A DNA stretch of 64,000 nucleotides from Clostridium sp. GTDB taxonomy: Bacteria > Bacillota > Clostridia > Clostridiales > Clostridiaceae. Below, piece by piece: positions 43,497 to 53,218 of the stretch. The stretch is from the NCBI RefSeq assembly GCF_021372645.1, contig NZ_JAJFUC010000037.1, positions 1-64,000 of the forward strand, in the 5' to 3' direction. The notes beneath the pieces are model-generated. The model saw only the letters and a program-made list of their open reading frames with translations. It was not told the DNA's origin and ran no database searches. Position numbers and translations under genes: made by a program. Each line of letters starts with the position of its first letter. Within the stretch, counting starts at the first letter, position 1.

Positions 43497-43892
43497 CTAT
43501 AAAATCACTACACTGTCTATATTTGTAAATATGTTATCTTTTGCTCGCTCTTTTTCAACAGCTGTTATAAGTGTTTTGTTTTCAACGCTTGCAATTAGTG
43601 CCACGTCTTTATATAACATAACTGTATTTTTTGAATTTTTATCTTTTGCAATTTTAAATCCTTTTTCTATTTGTTTCATGTCTTCCTCTGTAAAATTAAT
43701 TTGATTTAGTCTTAGAGCTGCATGTTTAGATATAGTAAAACCTTTATCTTTATTCTTAACATTATCTAAAACATCTTTAAAGCTTGTTTTATCCTTAGAA
43801 TTAGTTGTATTACTTATCTTAGTTTGTGTACTAGTAATTTGTCCAAAATTCCCTACTGAATATGCTTGTCCGTTAATAATTCTATAACTCAT
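43497..43892 (-). CDS. Flagellar operon protein, TIGR02530 type
   Basis: This is a conserved small protein of Gram-positive flagellar operons found beside flgD and flgE. The 131-residue protein has the signature FTISKHAALRLNQ, then INFTEEDMKQIEKGFKIAKDKNSKN and a C-terminal ALIASVENKTLITAV. The function is not established, but a role in hook assembly is likely from context. Its start codon is adjacent to the flgD stop. Confidence 0.88.
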   Translation of the reverse strand: MSYRIINGQAYSVGNFGQITSTQTKISNTTNSKDKTSFKDVLDNVKNKDKGFTISKHAALRLNQINFTEEDMKQIEKGFKIAKDKNSKNTVMLYKDVALIASVENKTLITAVEKERAKDNIFTNIDSVVIL

Positions 43893-44729
43893 CTATGCTC
43901 CTGTTGTTGCGGTGGTAGTTGCTGTATCTGTTGTAGTAGTGCCTGATGTGCTAGTTGCTATATCTGTTGTGGTGCCAGTAGTTGTAGTTGGTAGTTGTAC
44001 ATTCATCTCATCAGCTGTTAAATCACCAGCTCTTACAATATCTCCATAGTCATATGTCTTAGTTGTTGAATTTCCATCTGAATCTAAAACATCAACTTTT
44101 ATTTTTACTGTTGCACTACTAACAGTATCAATATAAGCACCACTTGCTGTTCCTTTTACAAGAGTAGTCTTACCATCCGTACCTACTTCTGCTAGAACAA
44201 CATTTTTTTTGTTAGCTGCCAAAGCTGAAGCCGCTAAAAAATCCGAATTAAGTGCCGCTCTGCTATTTGAAACTGTGTTAGTATCTGTTGTTTGTACAGT
44301 TCCTATTACATTTGCAACAGAAATTTCTTCTTTTTTTCCATCAATCAGCATATTCAAATAAGTTCCTCCAGATTTTTTTATTACCCCAGTTACAGAACCT
44401 TGAACATATGCACCATTATCATCTTTTTCATTTGTTATTACTGTTTTACCAACCATTTGTTGATACGCAGAATCTGACATAGTAGTATTTAAATTTGTCA
44501 TTTGTTCCATTGACGCAAATTGAGCCATTTGACTAACATAAGCACTTGAATCTTGATTTTGTGTTGGATCTAAATTACTTAATTGTGCTGCCAAAATCTT
44601 CAAAAACGAATTTTTATCCATATCACCGCCAGTTGATGATTTTGGTACAATTTTAGTTCCATTACTAGTGGTTCCTGAAGTTGCAACATTAACAGTAGAA
44701 TCATTCAAGGCGTTTACAGAACTACTCAT
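43893..44729 (-). CDS. flgD: Flagellar hook capping protein FlgD
   Basis: FlgD caps the growing hook and is needed for FlgE polymerisation. The conserved N-terminal part is present: DKNSFLKILAAQLSNLDP, QDSSAYVSQMAQFASMEQM. Then comes the region GKTVITNEKDDNGAYVQGSVTGV. The C-terminus has a Thr-rich low-complexity tail of about 40 residues (TTTTGTTTDIATSTSGTT...), unusual compared with B. subtilis and possibly variable between strains. It lies 11 bp after fliK. Confidence 0.94.
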   Translation of the reverse strand: MSSSVNALNDSTVNVATSGTTSNGTKIVPKSSTGGDMDKNSFLKILAAQLSNLDPTQNQDSSAYVSQMAQFASMEQMTNLNTTMSDSAYQQMVGKTVITNEKDDNGAYVQGSVTGVIKKSGGTYLNMLIDGKKEEISVANVIGTVQTTDTNTVSNSRAALNSDFLAASALAANKKNVVLAEVGTDGKTTLVKGTASGAYIDTVSSATVKIKVDVLDSDGNSTTKTYDYGDIVRAGDLTADEMNVQLPTTTTGTTTDIATSTSGTTTTDTATTTATTGA

Positions 44730-44740
44730 ATTTTTACCTC

Positions 44741-46042
44741 CTATGCAAAAAATTCTATATTGTTATTATCTGATGTAATATTATCTATCAACTCTTCTTC
44801 ATTGATTTTTGTATTATTGCTCGTATTACTGTTGTTATTATTGCTTCTTTCTTGTTCTCCAGAAAGTTGTCCACCAAAACCTTGTTCCTTAAAGAAAGTT
44901 GTATCATCTTGATAAAGTTCAATATTAACATCTGATATTTTTATGTTTTGTTCACTTAATTGCTTTTTAATATCTGTTAGATTTTGTGAAAGTAGTGAAG
45001 TTGTTTCCTTTGAGCTAGCTTTTAAGTTAGCTTTCATAATACCATCTTCTTGCACTAATTTTATAGTTATCTCCCCCAAATTTCCTGGGTTAACTTTAAG
45101 TGTTAATTCCTTAAGTCCATTATTACTCATAAATTTAACATCTTTTATTAAATCATCTGTAAAAGTAGCCTTATCTATTGTAAGTCCTCTAACAGTATCA
45201 ACACCTTGATTTTGAACAGTTTGAGTTCTTGATGCAAATAAATTTATTTTATTTAAAGAACTATCCTTATCATCATCAATTAAAGAATTTAAAAATTTAT
45301 CTTCTTTTGAAACTTCCTTGCTATCCTTTGATCTTGTAGCATTATTACTTTCATTTTCAGTTGAACTTTCTTTATTATCTTGTGAATAGTTTTTATTTAA
45401 CATATCTTCAAGAGTTAAAACTTTTCCATTTTGATTTTGCTTATTATCTAGCATGTTAGATATTTCTGACATTAAATTTTTTATACCACTTTTAATATCT
45501 TTTGTAGCTTCAGTATTATCATCTGCAAGATTAGTACTTAAATTACTTAAAAGCTTTTCCATCAATTTTAATGAATCAGTATCTAATCCATCTGCACCAA
45601 TTCCATTAATCATATTTTTTAAATTATCAGAATTAATTTCGACTTTTGATTTCAAATCGTCTTCCTTAATGCCTAATTTCGCAAGTAAACTTAGTAATTC
45701 ATTTAAAATATTATTAACATCATCTTTAGAAGCAGATTTACTATCTTTCTCTAGTTCTTCAAGTTTCCCTTTTAATTCATCAATTTTAGCAGTATCTTTA
45801 GTTTTAGTTTTATTAGTGTTATCTACTTTTTGAGCATCTGCCTCTTTAGAATTAGCTTTTGAACTTAGTACATCTTTAAAATTTTCACTTTTAGAACTTT
45901 CAGATCCTGAAGTAGTTTTACTATTCTCTGCTTTATATAATTCTGTGGTAGATTTACTAGATAAATTTGTCTTAGAATCTTTTACTGAAATGTCTATGCT
46001 ATTAGTTGTAGAATTAATTGATGTTTTTGTAGCTGCAACCAT
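44741..46042 (-). CDS. fliK: Flagellar hook-length control protein FliK
   Basis: FliK measures hook length and triggers the export switch in FlhB. The N-terminal about 280 residues are Ser/Lys/Asn/Asp-rich and low in complexity, as expected for the ruler part. The C-terminal domain has the conserved GLKELTLKVNPGNLGEITIKL and LRxxL-like region. It ends in an Asn/Ser-rich tail. The ATG at 46042 follows GGGGGGTGAG; the GTG at 46051 lies inside this site. It lies after fliJ across a tandem repeat. Confidence 0.92.
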   Translation of the reverse strand: MVAATKTSINSTTNSIDISVKDSKTNLSSKSTTELYKAENSKTTSGSESSKSENFKDVLSSKANSKEADAQKVDNTNKTKTKDTAKIDELKGKLEELEKDSKSASKDDVNNILNELLSLLAKLGIKEDDLKSKVEINSDNLKNMINGIGADGLDTDSLKLMEKLLSNLSTNLADDNTEATKDIKSGIKNLMSEISNMLDNKQNQNGKVLTLEDMLNKNYSQDNKESSTENESNNATRSKDSKEVSKEDKFLNSLIDDDKDSSLNKINLFASRTQTVQNQGVDTVRGLTIDKATFTDDLIKDVKFMSNNGLKELTLKVNPGNLGEITIKLVQEDGIMKANLKASSKETTSLLSQNLTDIKKQLSEQNIKISDVNIELYQDDTTFFKEQGFGGQLSGEQERSNNNNSNTSNNTKINEEELIDNITSDNNNIEFFA

Positions 46043-46134
46043 TATTCTCACCCCCCTTCAATTTACAATTGATAATGTATAATTCACAATTAATGAACAA
46101 ACTCCTAAGGAATTTTGAAAATATCCATTAAAAT

Positions 46135-46251
46135 TGATCTTGGTCGTGCTTCGCACTTTTTTCAGCAGCCAAATGATCTTGGTTGTGCTTCGCACTTTTT
46201 TCAGCAGTGAAATGATCTTTGTTGCTCTTCGCGCTTTTTTCAGAAGTGTAT
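46135..46251. repeat. Three tandem 39-bp repeats between fliJ and fliK
   Basis: Units 46135-46173, 46174-46212 and 46213-46251 are exactly 39 bp each. On the minus strand each reads CTGAAAAAAGTGC-GAA-GCAC then AACCAAGATCATTT, matching the unit at 27700-27897. The third copy is the most diverged. A 75-codon frame over it (46058-46285) is a repeat artefact. Confidence 0.92.
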
Positions 46252-46256
46252 ATTTT

Positions 46257-46694
46257 CTACTTATATTGATTTCTCGCATACGCATAAAGAGCTAATTCAT
46301 CAAGATTTATTTGTTCTACCCTATCTTGATCCCTTACATATGCTTCATATTTTTTATCCTTTAAGGTTTCAACAGTTTTTCTTTCCATTTGCTTTACTGT
46401 TAAATCTCTTCTTCTTTTATCAATTTCTTGATTTTTTATAACTAAGTCTTTTTCAGTTGACTTTATTCCACTTTGTACTCCTTGAATATAGTATCTTTTT
46501 AGTTTTTGATATATTATATCTTCATTAGGATCTATGCCCTTATATTTATGATAATTTTCATTAAGTTCTTCTAGTTTTTCTTCTATTTTCTTTTTTTCTC
46601 TCTGACTTTCAGTAAATAACCTTTTGCTTTCTTCTTCTTTTTCATTTCTAATTTGAAGAAGTTTATCTAAACCAAACTTAAATCTTTCAGCCAA
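46257..46694 (-). CDS. fliJ: Flagellar export chaperone FliJ
   Basis: FliJ is the coiled-coil stalk of the flagellar export ATPase. The 145-residue protein is charged and helical throughout (FKFGLDKLLQIRNEKEEESKRLF at the start, typical of FliJ, and RRRDLTVKQMERKTVETLKDKKYE near the end). It follows fliI. Its stop is only 5 bp from the tandem repeats. Confidence 0.92.
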   Translation of the reverse strand: MAERFKFGLDKLLQIRNEKEEESKRLFTESQREKKKIEEKLEELNENYHKYKGIDPNEDIIYQKLKRYYIQGVQSGIKSTEKDLVIKNQEIDKRRRDLTVKQMERKTVETLKDKKYEAYVRDQDRVEQINLDELALYAYARNQYK

Positions 46695-46736
46695 AGTGGA
46701 CCCCCCTTTTATTGATTAAATAATACATCTGGATTA

Positions 46737-48053
46737 TTATTTAAACATTGATATCAAAGCCTCTTCTGTCACTTCAAAACTTGATTTTTCATCAATCCCT
46801 TGACACAGAAAATTATTTAATACATCATTATAATTGATTGCCATATCAATTTTTTTGTTACTTCCTTTAACATAAGCACCTATATTTATTAAATCTTCTG
46901 AATCCTTATAAGTTGCTAAAAGATCTCTTGCCATAGACGCTGCTTCTTTATGTTCCTTAGGTGCTATTTGACTCATAAGTCTACTAACGCTATTTAATGT
47001 ATCAATAGCTGGATAATGATTTTTATGTGCTAAATCTCTTGATAACACTATATGTCCATCTAGTATACCTCTAACAGCATCTGCTATAGGCTCATTAAAA
47101 TCATCACCATCAACAAGTACTGTATAAAATGCTGTTATTGATCCATCTGAAGATGTACCCGACCTTTCCATAAGTTTAGGAAGCTTTGCAAATACTGAAG
47201 GTGTATAGCCTTTAGTTGCTGGTGGCTCGCCTATAGCAAGTCCAACTTCTCTTTGAGCCATGGCAAATCTAGTAACTGAATCCATCATGAGAATTACTTT
47301 TTTGCCTTTATCTCTAAAGTATTCTGCTATTGCTGTAGCTGTTAGTGCTCCTTTAATTCTTATTAAAGCAGGCTTGTCTGATGTAGCACAAACTACAACA
47401 GATTTCTTCATACCTTCCGGTCCTAAATCCTTCTCTATAAATTCTAAGATCTCTCTGCCTCTTTCACCTATTAATGCAATAACATTAACATCTGCTTTAG
47501 CTTCTCTTGCAATCATTCCTAGTGTAGTACTCTTACCAACTCCACTACCTGCAAAAATACCAATTCTTTGTCCATCGCCACAAGTTAAAAATCCATCTAT
47601 TGCTCTGACTCCAGTTGGCATTATATCCGTTATCCGTTTTCTTTTTAAAGGGTCTGGAGCATCATTTTCTAGTAGATAATCTTCACCTTCAATTGATATA
47701 TAATCACAATCTAGAGGATTTCCAAGTCCATCGATTATATGCCCAAGTAACTTATCTGAACATTTAACACTTAATGGTTTGCGTTGTGGTACAACTCTAC
47801 AGCCCGGTGAAATCCCTATAAGCTCATCAAGAGGCATAAGAATTATAAATTCATCTCTAAAACCTACAACTTCACAATTTACAGAAGTATTTTTCTCGTT
47901 ATATATTATACAAAGTTCACCAACAAATGCCTTAATACCTTGTACTTCAATAGTAAGTCCTATTACCTTCTTAACAACACCTTCACTATATATTGTTGAT
48001 ATACTCTTGACTTTTTTAATTAATTTATTAAAATCTAAGTCCAACTCTAACAT
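46737..48053 (-). CDS. fliI: Flagellum-specific ATPase FliI
   Basis: FliI powers early steps of flagellar protein export and resembles the F1 beta subunit. The 438-residue protein has the P-loop GIFAGSGVGKSTTLGMIA, VIALIGERGREILEFIE, Walker B VILMMDSVTRFAMAQRE and the motif ISLSRDLA-like IVLSRDLAHKNHYPAID. It lies between fliH and fliJ. The 130-bp gap before it holds a repeat. Confidence 0.98.
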   Translation of the reverse strand: MLELDLDFNKLIKKVKSISTIYSEGVVKKVIGLTIEVQGIKAFVGELCIIYNEKNTSVNCEVVGFRDEFIILMPLDELIGISPGCRVVPQRKPLSVKCSDKLLGHIIDGLGNPLDCDYISIEGEDYLLENDAPDPLKRKRITDIMPTGVRAIDGFLTCGDGQRIGIFAGSGVGKSTTLGMIAREAKADVNVIALIGERGREILEFIEKDLGPEGMKKSVVVCATSDKPALIRIKGALTATAIAEYFRDKGKKVILMMDSVTRFAMAQREVGLAIGEPPATKGYTPSVFAKLPKLMERSGTSSDGSITAFYTVLVDGDDFNEPIADAVRGILDGHIVLSRDLAHKNHYPAIDTLNSVSRLMSQIAPKEHKEAASMARDLLATYKDSEDLINIGAYVKGSNKKIDMAINYNDVLNNFLCQGIDEKSSFEVTEEALISMFK

Positions 48054-48071
48054 ATAAAACTACCCCCACCT

Positions 48072-48197
48072 TTTTCAGTTGATAGTTAACAGTTAGCAGT
48101 TAATAATGTATGATGGAATTTCTACGAATTTTTTAAACTCTGAAGGAGTTTTTTTCTAAACTGTTTATTATTAACTGTTCCTTGTTAACTGATTAGA
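48072..48197. repeat. CAGTTAAC-bounded element between fliH and fliI
   Basis: The left end CAGTTGATAGTTAACAGTTA faces an inverted right end TTAACTGTTCCTTGTTAACTG. Inside is AAACTC-tga-AGGAGTTT. The right end runs into fliH and supplies its stop codon (TAA at 48187-48185), so insertion or turnover of the element has shaped the end of that gene. Confidence 0.6.
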
Positions 48198-48967
48198 GCT
48201 TTTCGTATTTGTTCCATTCCAGTATCTACGCCAACTTTTACTATACCACTAGGTTTTTCCAAAGTTGCATTTCCTGGATTCATAAAATCATCAGCAATTA
48301 TAAAAATCTCATTTTTTATTCCATATGATATCTTCCATCTTTCAACTTGAGATTTTAATTCTTTAACATGAATTGAATTTGCTTTTAAAATAACATTATC
48401 TTCTCTTTTTGAAATTTTAAAAGCCTCTTCAATAATTGAATTCATTGAATCATCCCTGCTTAATGTTTTTTGTGCAATACTTTCAGCTATCTCTAGTGCT
48501 AAATTTACTATATCTGCTTTTTTATCATCTAAATATTTGGAATAATTCTCATATGCACACTTTAAAATTAGTTCTGCTTTATTTACAATTTCAGCTGCCT
48601 CTGCTTTTGCTACATCAATAGTCTCATCATAAGCTTTTTTATATCCATCATCATATCCATTTTGAATTCCTTGTTCATAACCTTTTTCATAAGCCTTCTT
48701 TTCTGCAACATTGGCATCCATTTGTGCTCTTAATAAAATAACTTGTTTTTCTTTTTTTGCATCTTGTATTATTCTTTCTCCAATGTCTTCATAACGTTTT
48801 AAAAGTTCTTCTGGATCAATTTGAGGTGCTTTTACTATAACCTCTTCGTCTTTTTCTTCTTCAATCTTTTCTGACACTGAACTCTTCCTAATATATTTCG
48901 TTGAAACAACCTTATGTTCGCCTTGCTTTACAGACGCTTTCTTTATTAAGCTATACGATGATTGCAT
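48185..48967 (-). CDS. fliH: Flagellar assembly protein FliH
   Basis: FliH binds and regulates FliI and links it to the C ring. The 260-residue protein has the typical middle part with spaced glycines (YEKGYEQGIQNGYDDGYKKAYDE), and a C-terminal V-ATPase E-subunit-like domain (LALEIAESIAQKTLSRDD). The ATG at 48967 follows AGAGGTGGAG and overlaps the fliG end by 17 bp; a longer frame to 49006 is less likely. Its stop codon is part of a repeat element. Confidence 0.92.
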   Translation of the reverse strand: MQSSYSLIKKASVKQGEHKVVSTKYIRKSSVSEKIEEEKDEEVIVKAPQIDPEELLKRYEDIGERIIQDAKKEKQVILLRAQMDANVAEKKAYEKGYEQGIQNGYDDGYKKAYDETIDVAKAEAAEIVNKAELILKCAYENYSKYLDDKKADIVNLALEIAESIAQKTLSRDDSMNSIIEEAFKISKREDNVILKANSIHVKELKSQVERWKISYGIKNEIFIIADDFMNPGNATLEKPSGIVKVGVDTGMEQIRKALIS

Positions 48968-49967
48968 CTTCTCCACCTCTTGAAATGATGATTTCGTTAG
49001 CATCATCTAACCTCCTAATAACAGAAACAATCTTTTGTTGTGCTTTTTCAACATCCATAAGTCTTACTGGTCCTAAGAATTCCATATCTTCCTTTAATGA
49101 AGCAGCAGCTCTCTTTGATTGATTCTTGTAAATGCTGTTAGCAACTTCCTCAGAACATCCTTTAAGTGCAAGTGCGAGCTCGTTAATTTCAATTTCTCTA
49201 AGAATTCTTTGAATAGATACATCATCAAGAGAAACAATATCCTCAAATACAAACATTGAACTTTTAACTTGATCAGCAAGTTCTGCATCTTCTCTTTCTA
49301 AACCTTCAGTAATATTCTTTTCAGTTGTTCTATCAACTGCATTCAATATATTAACTAACGTTTCTACTCCACCTAAGCTTGTCATCTCAGTTCTTACTAC
49401 TGAAGATAATTTGCTTTCAAGTACAGATTCTATTTCTTTAATTACCATAGGAGACGTATTGCTCATAGTTGCTATTCTATATGCAACTTCACTTTGTGTC
49501 TCTTCTGGTAATTCTGCCATAACTTGAGCTGCTTTATCAGCTTGAAGATAACATAAAATCAAAGCAATAGTTTGTGGCTGTTCTGATATAATTACATTTA
49601 ATAATTGATGAGAATCTGCCTTCCTTGCAATTGAAAAAGGTCTGTATTGAGCTGTAGCTTCTGATACCTTTTCCAATATTTCATTTGCCCTTTGAGATCC
49701 TAATGCTTTTGACAATAATGCCTTAGCATAGTCCATACCACCTTCAATTATATAATCTCTTGCCTTATTTATTTGTAAAAATTCATTTAATATTTCTTCT
49801 CTTTGTTCTGGCGTAACAGATGTTATATTAGCAATTTCATAAGTTATTTTTTGAATTTCAGCTTCCGGTAATTTTTTCAATATTCCAGATGATGCTTCTG
49901 GTCCAAGGGTTATAAATAATATAGCTGCTTTATGAACTCCTGTTAATTCCATTGTTTCTTTTGCCAT
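48951..49967 (-). CDS. fliG: Flagellar motor switch protein FliG
   Basis: FliG is the C-ring protein that contacts the stator. The 338-residue protein has LTGVHKAAILFITLGPEASSGILK at the N-terminus, the middle-domain EHPQTIA-like SEQPQTIALILCYL, and the C-terminal torque helix with charged residues in MFVFEDIVSLDDVSIQRILREI. Length and order are normal. It overlaps fliH. Confidence 0.98.
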   Translation of the reverse strand: MAKETMELTGVHKAAILFITLGPEASSGILKKLPEAEIQKITYEIANITSVTPEQREEILNEFLQINKARDYIIEGGMDYAKALLSKALGSQRANEILEKVSEATAQYRPFSIARKADSHQLLNVIISEQPQTIALILCYLQADKAAQVMAELPEETQSEVAYRIATMSNTSPMVIKEIESVLESKLSSVVRTEMTSLGGVETLVNILNAVDRTTEKNITEGLEREDAELADQVKSSMFVFEDIVSLDDVSIQRILREIEINELALALKGCSEEVANSIYKNQSKRAAASLKEDMEFLGPVRLMDVEKAQQKIVSVIRRLDDANEIIISRGGEDAIIV

Positions 49968-49976
49968 AGCTATAAC

Positions 49977-51551
49977 CTACCTCTCATTTTCAGCTAACCA
50001 TGATTTAATTATCTCTACAACTTGTTCTGGTTTTTCTGTTGCGTATTTCTTAATTTCGTCTTCTAAATGAGACTTTTTAGTTTTTGCTTCAAATTCTATT
50101 GGCTGATAAGCTTCAGTTTCCTTAGGTATTATAGTATCATCTATTAATGTATCTAATAGTTGTTCCTCTTCTACTTTCTTTTTCTTTCTTCTCTTTATAA
50201 TAAAGCCAATAATTATCCCTAAAAGTAATGTTCCTAAAATTCCTGCTATAATCATCATTTTATTCCTACTAGCTGTAGCTGCTTCTGCATTCATTGCATC
50301 TACCTCTGCCTTAGCTTGATCTTGAACAGTTGTATCAAATGCCATTCCAAGCACTGAAACTTGATCTCCCCTAAGTGCATCCAATCCAATTGCATTTCCT
50401 ACTGCATTTTGAAGTGTCTGCTGTGTTGCAGAATCTAAATTTCCATCAACTACAACTGATGCAGTAAGTCTCTTGACTTCTCCTGGTGCACTAATAACTT
50501 TTGATTCACTTTTACCAACCTCATAGTTAGTCTTTTGATCTTCCTTACTTGAAGTTGACTTATCACCATTAGTAGTAGTTGATGTTATTGAATTGGTCAT
50601 ATTATTATCTACAGGGCTTTGACCTGTTGTAGTCCCTGTACCTGAATTATTCAACTCTTTAGAATTTTCTTGGCTTATAATAACTTTATTAGGATCTACT
50701 ACTGTTTGCGTCTTTTGCTTTGAGTCAAAATCTAAATTAACATTAACAGTTGCTTTAACTTTATCTTTGCCGACAATTGGCTCTAACAAAGTAACAATTG
50801 CTTTTTGAAGCTTATCTTCATAAGCTTTTTCTGCATCTTGTTGCTTTGATATAGTTTCAGAACTTACTGAATCAGCTTTATCTGTATTAATATCCTTAGT
50901 AAGTAAATTCATCTTATCATCTATAACATCTATGTTCTCTCTTGGAATATTTTCAGTACTTCCTGATACTAAGGCTACTATTGATTTAACTTGATCTTCA
51001 TTAATAGTTGTCCCATTTTTTAATTTCAAATAAACAGCTGCTTTTCCTGGTGTTGCATCCTTTGCAAAAACAGAAGTTGTAGCCTCAGTTATATGTACTC
51101 TTGCATCTTGCACTTGCGGAAAACTTTTTATAGTTTTTTCTAGCTCACCTTGTTGCATTCTAACTTTTTTAATTTTAAATTCTTCATCTGTCATACCAAA
51201 GGAACTTCCGCTATCCATAAGCTCAAATCCCGTGCTTCCCGTTGTTAGACTTGGAGCTAATTCCAGCCTTAGTTTGTCCACTTGACTTCCAGGAACTGTA
51301 ATAGTATTTGTACTTTTATCTATTTTGGCATCTACTTTTTTATTGTTTAAAGTATTCATTACAGTTTGTAAATTTGCATCATCAAGGTTAGAAAATAAAA
51401 CTTGATATTGGTTAGAAGACGAATAGAAAATTGCACTTATTATAGCAATAAAAACTGCTATAATTGATACTATTACTGCAATTTTTATTTTCTTACTCTT
51501 GGATTTAAACTTTTCCAAAAGCCCTTTAACTTTTTCTAAAAGTTTTTTCAT
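49977..51551 (-). CDS. fliF: Flagellar MS-ring protein FliF
   Basis: FliF forms the membrane MS ring that nucleates the basal body. The 524-residue protein has two membrane helices, IAVIVSIIAVFIAIISAIFYS near the N-terminus and MMIIAGILGTLLLGIIIGFIIK near the C-terminus. Between lies the ring-building region with QQGELEKTIKSFPQVQDARVHI. The FliG-binding C-terminus is KYATEKPEQVVEIIKSWL. It follows fliE. Confidence 0.98.
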   Translation of the reverse strand: MKKLLEKVKGLLEKFKSKSKKIKIAVIVSIIAVFIAIISAIFYSSSNQYQVLFSNLDDANLQTVMNTLNNKKVDAKIDKSTNTITVPGSQVDKLRLELAPSLTTGSTGFELMDSGSSFGMTDEEFKIKKVRMQQGELEKTIKSFPQVQDARVHITEATTSVFAKDATPGKAAVYLKLKNGTTINEDQVKSIVALVSGSTENIPRENIDVIDDKMNLLTKDINTDKADSVSSETISKQQDAEKAYEDKLQKAIVTLLEPIVGKDKVKATVNVNLDFDSKQKTQTVVDPNKVIISQENSKELNNSGTGTTTGQSPVDNNMTNSITSTTTNGDKSTSSKEDQKTNYEVGKSESKVISAPGEVKRLTASVVVDGNLDSATQQTLQNAVGNAIGLDALRGDQVSVLGMAFDTTVQDQAKAEVDAMNAEAATASRNKMMIIAGILGTLLLGIIIGFIIKRRKKKKVEEEQLLDTLIDDTIIPKETEAYQPIEFEAKTKKSHLEDEIKKYATEKPEQVVEIIKSWLAENER

Positions 51552-51572
51552 TATTTAGCTCTCCTCATCTTA

Positions 51573-51890
51573 CTACAATTGCAACCTTGATAATTGATTA
51601 TACCCTTCCAATAATTTATCTCTGGTTTGAGTTAAAAATTGTAAATTTAAACTAGCTTCTTGATTTTTAATCATTACTTCATCAATATTAACGTCTTCTC
51701 CCTTAATAAAGCTAGTTGCAGCTGAATCAGATTTTACTATCTTATCATTAGTATCATCAATGCACTTTTTCAGAACATCTCCAAACCCAATTGAATCACT
51801 TTTTTCTTCTTTATTTTCACTGCTACCAATATTTTTAAATTTATTATTAAACATTACTTCATTTAATGCAAAATTATCTTCTATTCTCAT
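51573..51890 (-). CDS. fliE: Flagellar hook-basal body complex protein FliE
   Basis: FliE joins the MS ring to the rod. The 105-residue protein has the signature SFADVLK-like IGFGDVLKKCIDDTND and the C-terminal EVMIKNQEASLNLQFLTQTRDKLLEGYNQLSRLQL in outline. It lies 15 bp after flgC. Confidence 0.95.
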   Translation of the reverse strand: MRIEDNFALNEVMFNNKFKNIGSSENKEEKSDSIGFGDVLKKCIDDTNDKIVKSDSAATSFIKGEDVNIDEVMIKNQEASLNLQFLTQTRDKLLEGYNQLSRLQL

Positions 51891-51904
51891 ATTTCAATCC
51901 CTCT

Positions 51905-52312
51905 CTACCTTCCAATTTCTAAAGCTTTTGAAAACATACTTTTTAGGGCATTAAAAGTATCAACATTTGCCTCATAAGACCTTGTTGCTACCATCATATC
52001 AGCCATTTCATTTAACACATTTACATTAGGCATAGTAACATATCCTGTTGCATCTGCATCTGGATTAGTAGGATCATATACTTTTCTTAAAGGTGAATTA
52101 TCTTTTTCAATTTTCACTGCCTTAACTCCAGCCATTTCCTTATTAGCATCAAGAGCTTCTTGAAAGACAGCTATCTTTCTAACATAGGGACCCGTTCCAT
52201 CAGCACTTCTTGTTGTACTTGCATTTGCCATATTAGAAGTTATAGTATCCATTCTTAATCTTTCTGCAGAAAGACCTGTTGCACTTATTTGCATAGAACT
52301 AAATGCGTTCAT
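51905..52312 (-). CDS. flgC: Flagellar basal-body rod protein FlgC
   Basis: FlgC is a proximal rod protein. The 135-residue protein has the rod motif [53 protein letters not shown] and a C-terminal [12 protein letters not shown]. It follows flgB by 55 bp. Confidence 0.97.
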   Translation of the reverse strand: MNAFSSMQISATGLSAERLRMDTITSNMANASTTRSADGTGPYVRKIAVFQEALDANKEMAGVKAVKIEKDNSPLRKVYDPTNPDADATGYVTMPNVNVLNEMADMMVATRSYEANVDTFNALKSMFSKALEIGR

Positions 52313-52367
52313 TTACAATCCCCCTTCTCTAAATAACAATTTTTAAATAATTTAATTTGTTTCTCTA

Positions 52368-52769
52368 TTATTTAATAACCGTTTTTAAATTATTGAATTT
52401 ATTATTTATATTAGTAATTAGAGCATTATACTTAAGTGTATTAGCCGCTTGATTAACTTTTTCTATATCTAAGTCAACATTGTTACCATCACTTCTCATG
52501 CTAGTACTATTGTCTTGTTCTATTGATATATTCTCATTTTCTGAATTACTACTAGCAAAATGAGCAGAGTTGGTTCTCTTTAATTCTAATCCTGACGAAT
52601 TATTTTCTTTTTTTAAGTTCTCTTCAAAAACCACATTAAATTTCTTATAATCCTTAGTATTGATATTTGCCATATTATTAGCGATTGCCTTTGCCCTAAT
52701 GTTTGATGCCTTAATCCCTGATTTAATTAGCTCATAAGTAGCATCAGAATTAATAGATTGTATTGCCAC
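52368..52769 (-). CDS. flgB: Flagellar basal-body rod protein FlgB
   Basis: FlgB is a proximal rod protein and here the first gene of the flagellar operon. The 133-residue protein has RAKAIANNMANINTKDYKKFNVVFEE in outline, NNVDLDIEKVNQAANTLKYNALITN and a normal length. It uses a GTG start after GGATGTGAAATT. A leader of about 365 nt separates it from the riboswitch terminator at 53134. I see no other clear feature in 52770-53133. Confidence 0.96.
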   Translation of the reverse strand: MAIQSINSDATYELIKSGIKASNIRAKAIANNMANINTKDYKKFNVVFEENLKKENNSSGLELKRTNSAHFASSNSENENISIEQDNSTSMRSDGNNVDLDIEKVNQAANTLKYNALITNINNKFNNLKTVIK

Positions 52770-53133
52770 AATTTCACATCCTTACATTTTTCCTTTTATA
52801 TTCATAAATATTCAAAATTCCCTCTATAAATATAGATTTTACGTTATCAACTATAATTTGTAAAATTATTTTTTCTCTAATAAATTTTATTCAACTAAAA
52901 TCTCATATTTTTCTTATAAATTGCTAATATTCTAATTATAGAATAATTAAAGTGTTTTATCCATAATTTTCTCACAATTTTTCTATAATTTATTTACCAA
53001 TATTATCTATTTATATATCTTTTAACATATTATTCTATAAACTAATGATATATCTCAAAAAAATCTTATTTCAAAACTACATCTCCTCCCCATTTTCATA
53101 AAATTATACACAGATTTGACTTTATAATACTTT

Positions 53134-53169
53134 TCTAAAATAAAAGGTGTCTATGTAATCATAGACACC
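53134..53169 (-). terminator. Riboswitch-linked intrinsic terminator upstream of flgB
   Basis: On the minus strand GGTGTCTATG, loop ATTA and CATAGACACC (arms 53160-53169 and 53146-53155) are followed by TTTTATTTT. It lies 50 nt downstream of the c-di-GMP aptamer and before the whole flagellar operon, so it can act as the expression platform. Confidence 0.9.
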
Positions 53170-53218
53170 AAAATATAACGAACATAAACAAATATAAAAT
53201 TTATTACAATCATATTTT

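Noticed and set aside
46058-46285. 75-codon minus-strand frame downstream of fliJ
   Set aside because: It translates the 39-bp tandem repeat (recurring LLKK.R.TTKI), which is intergenic.
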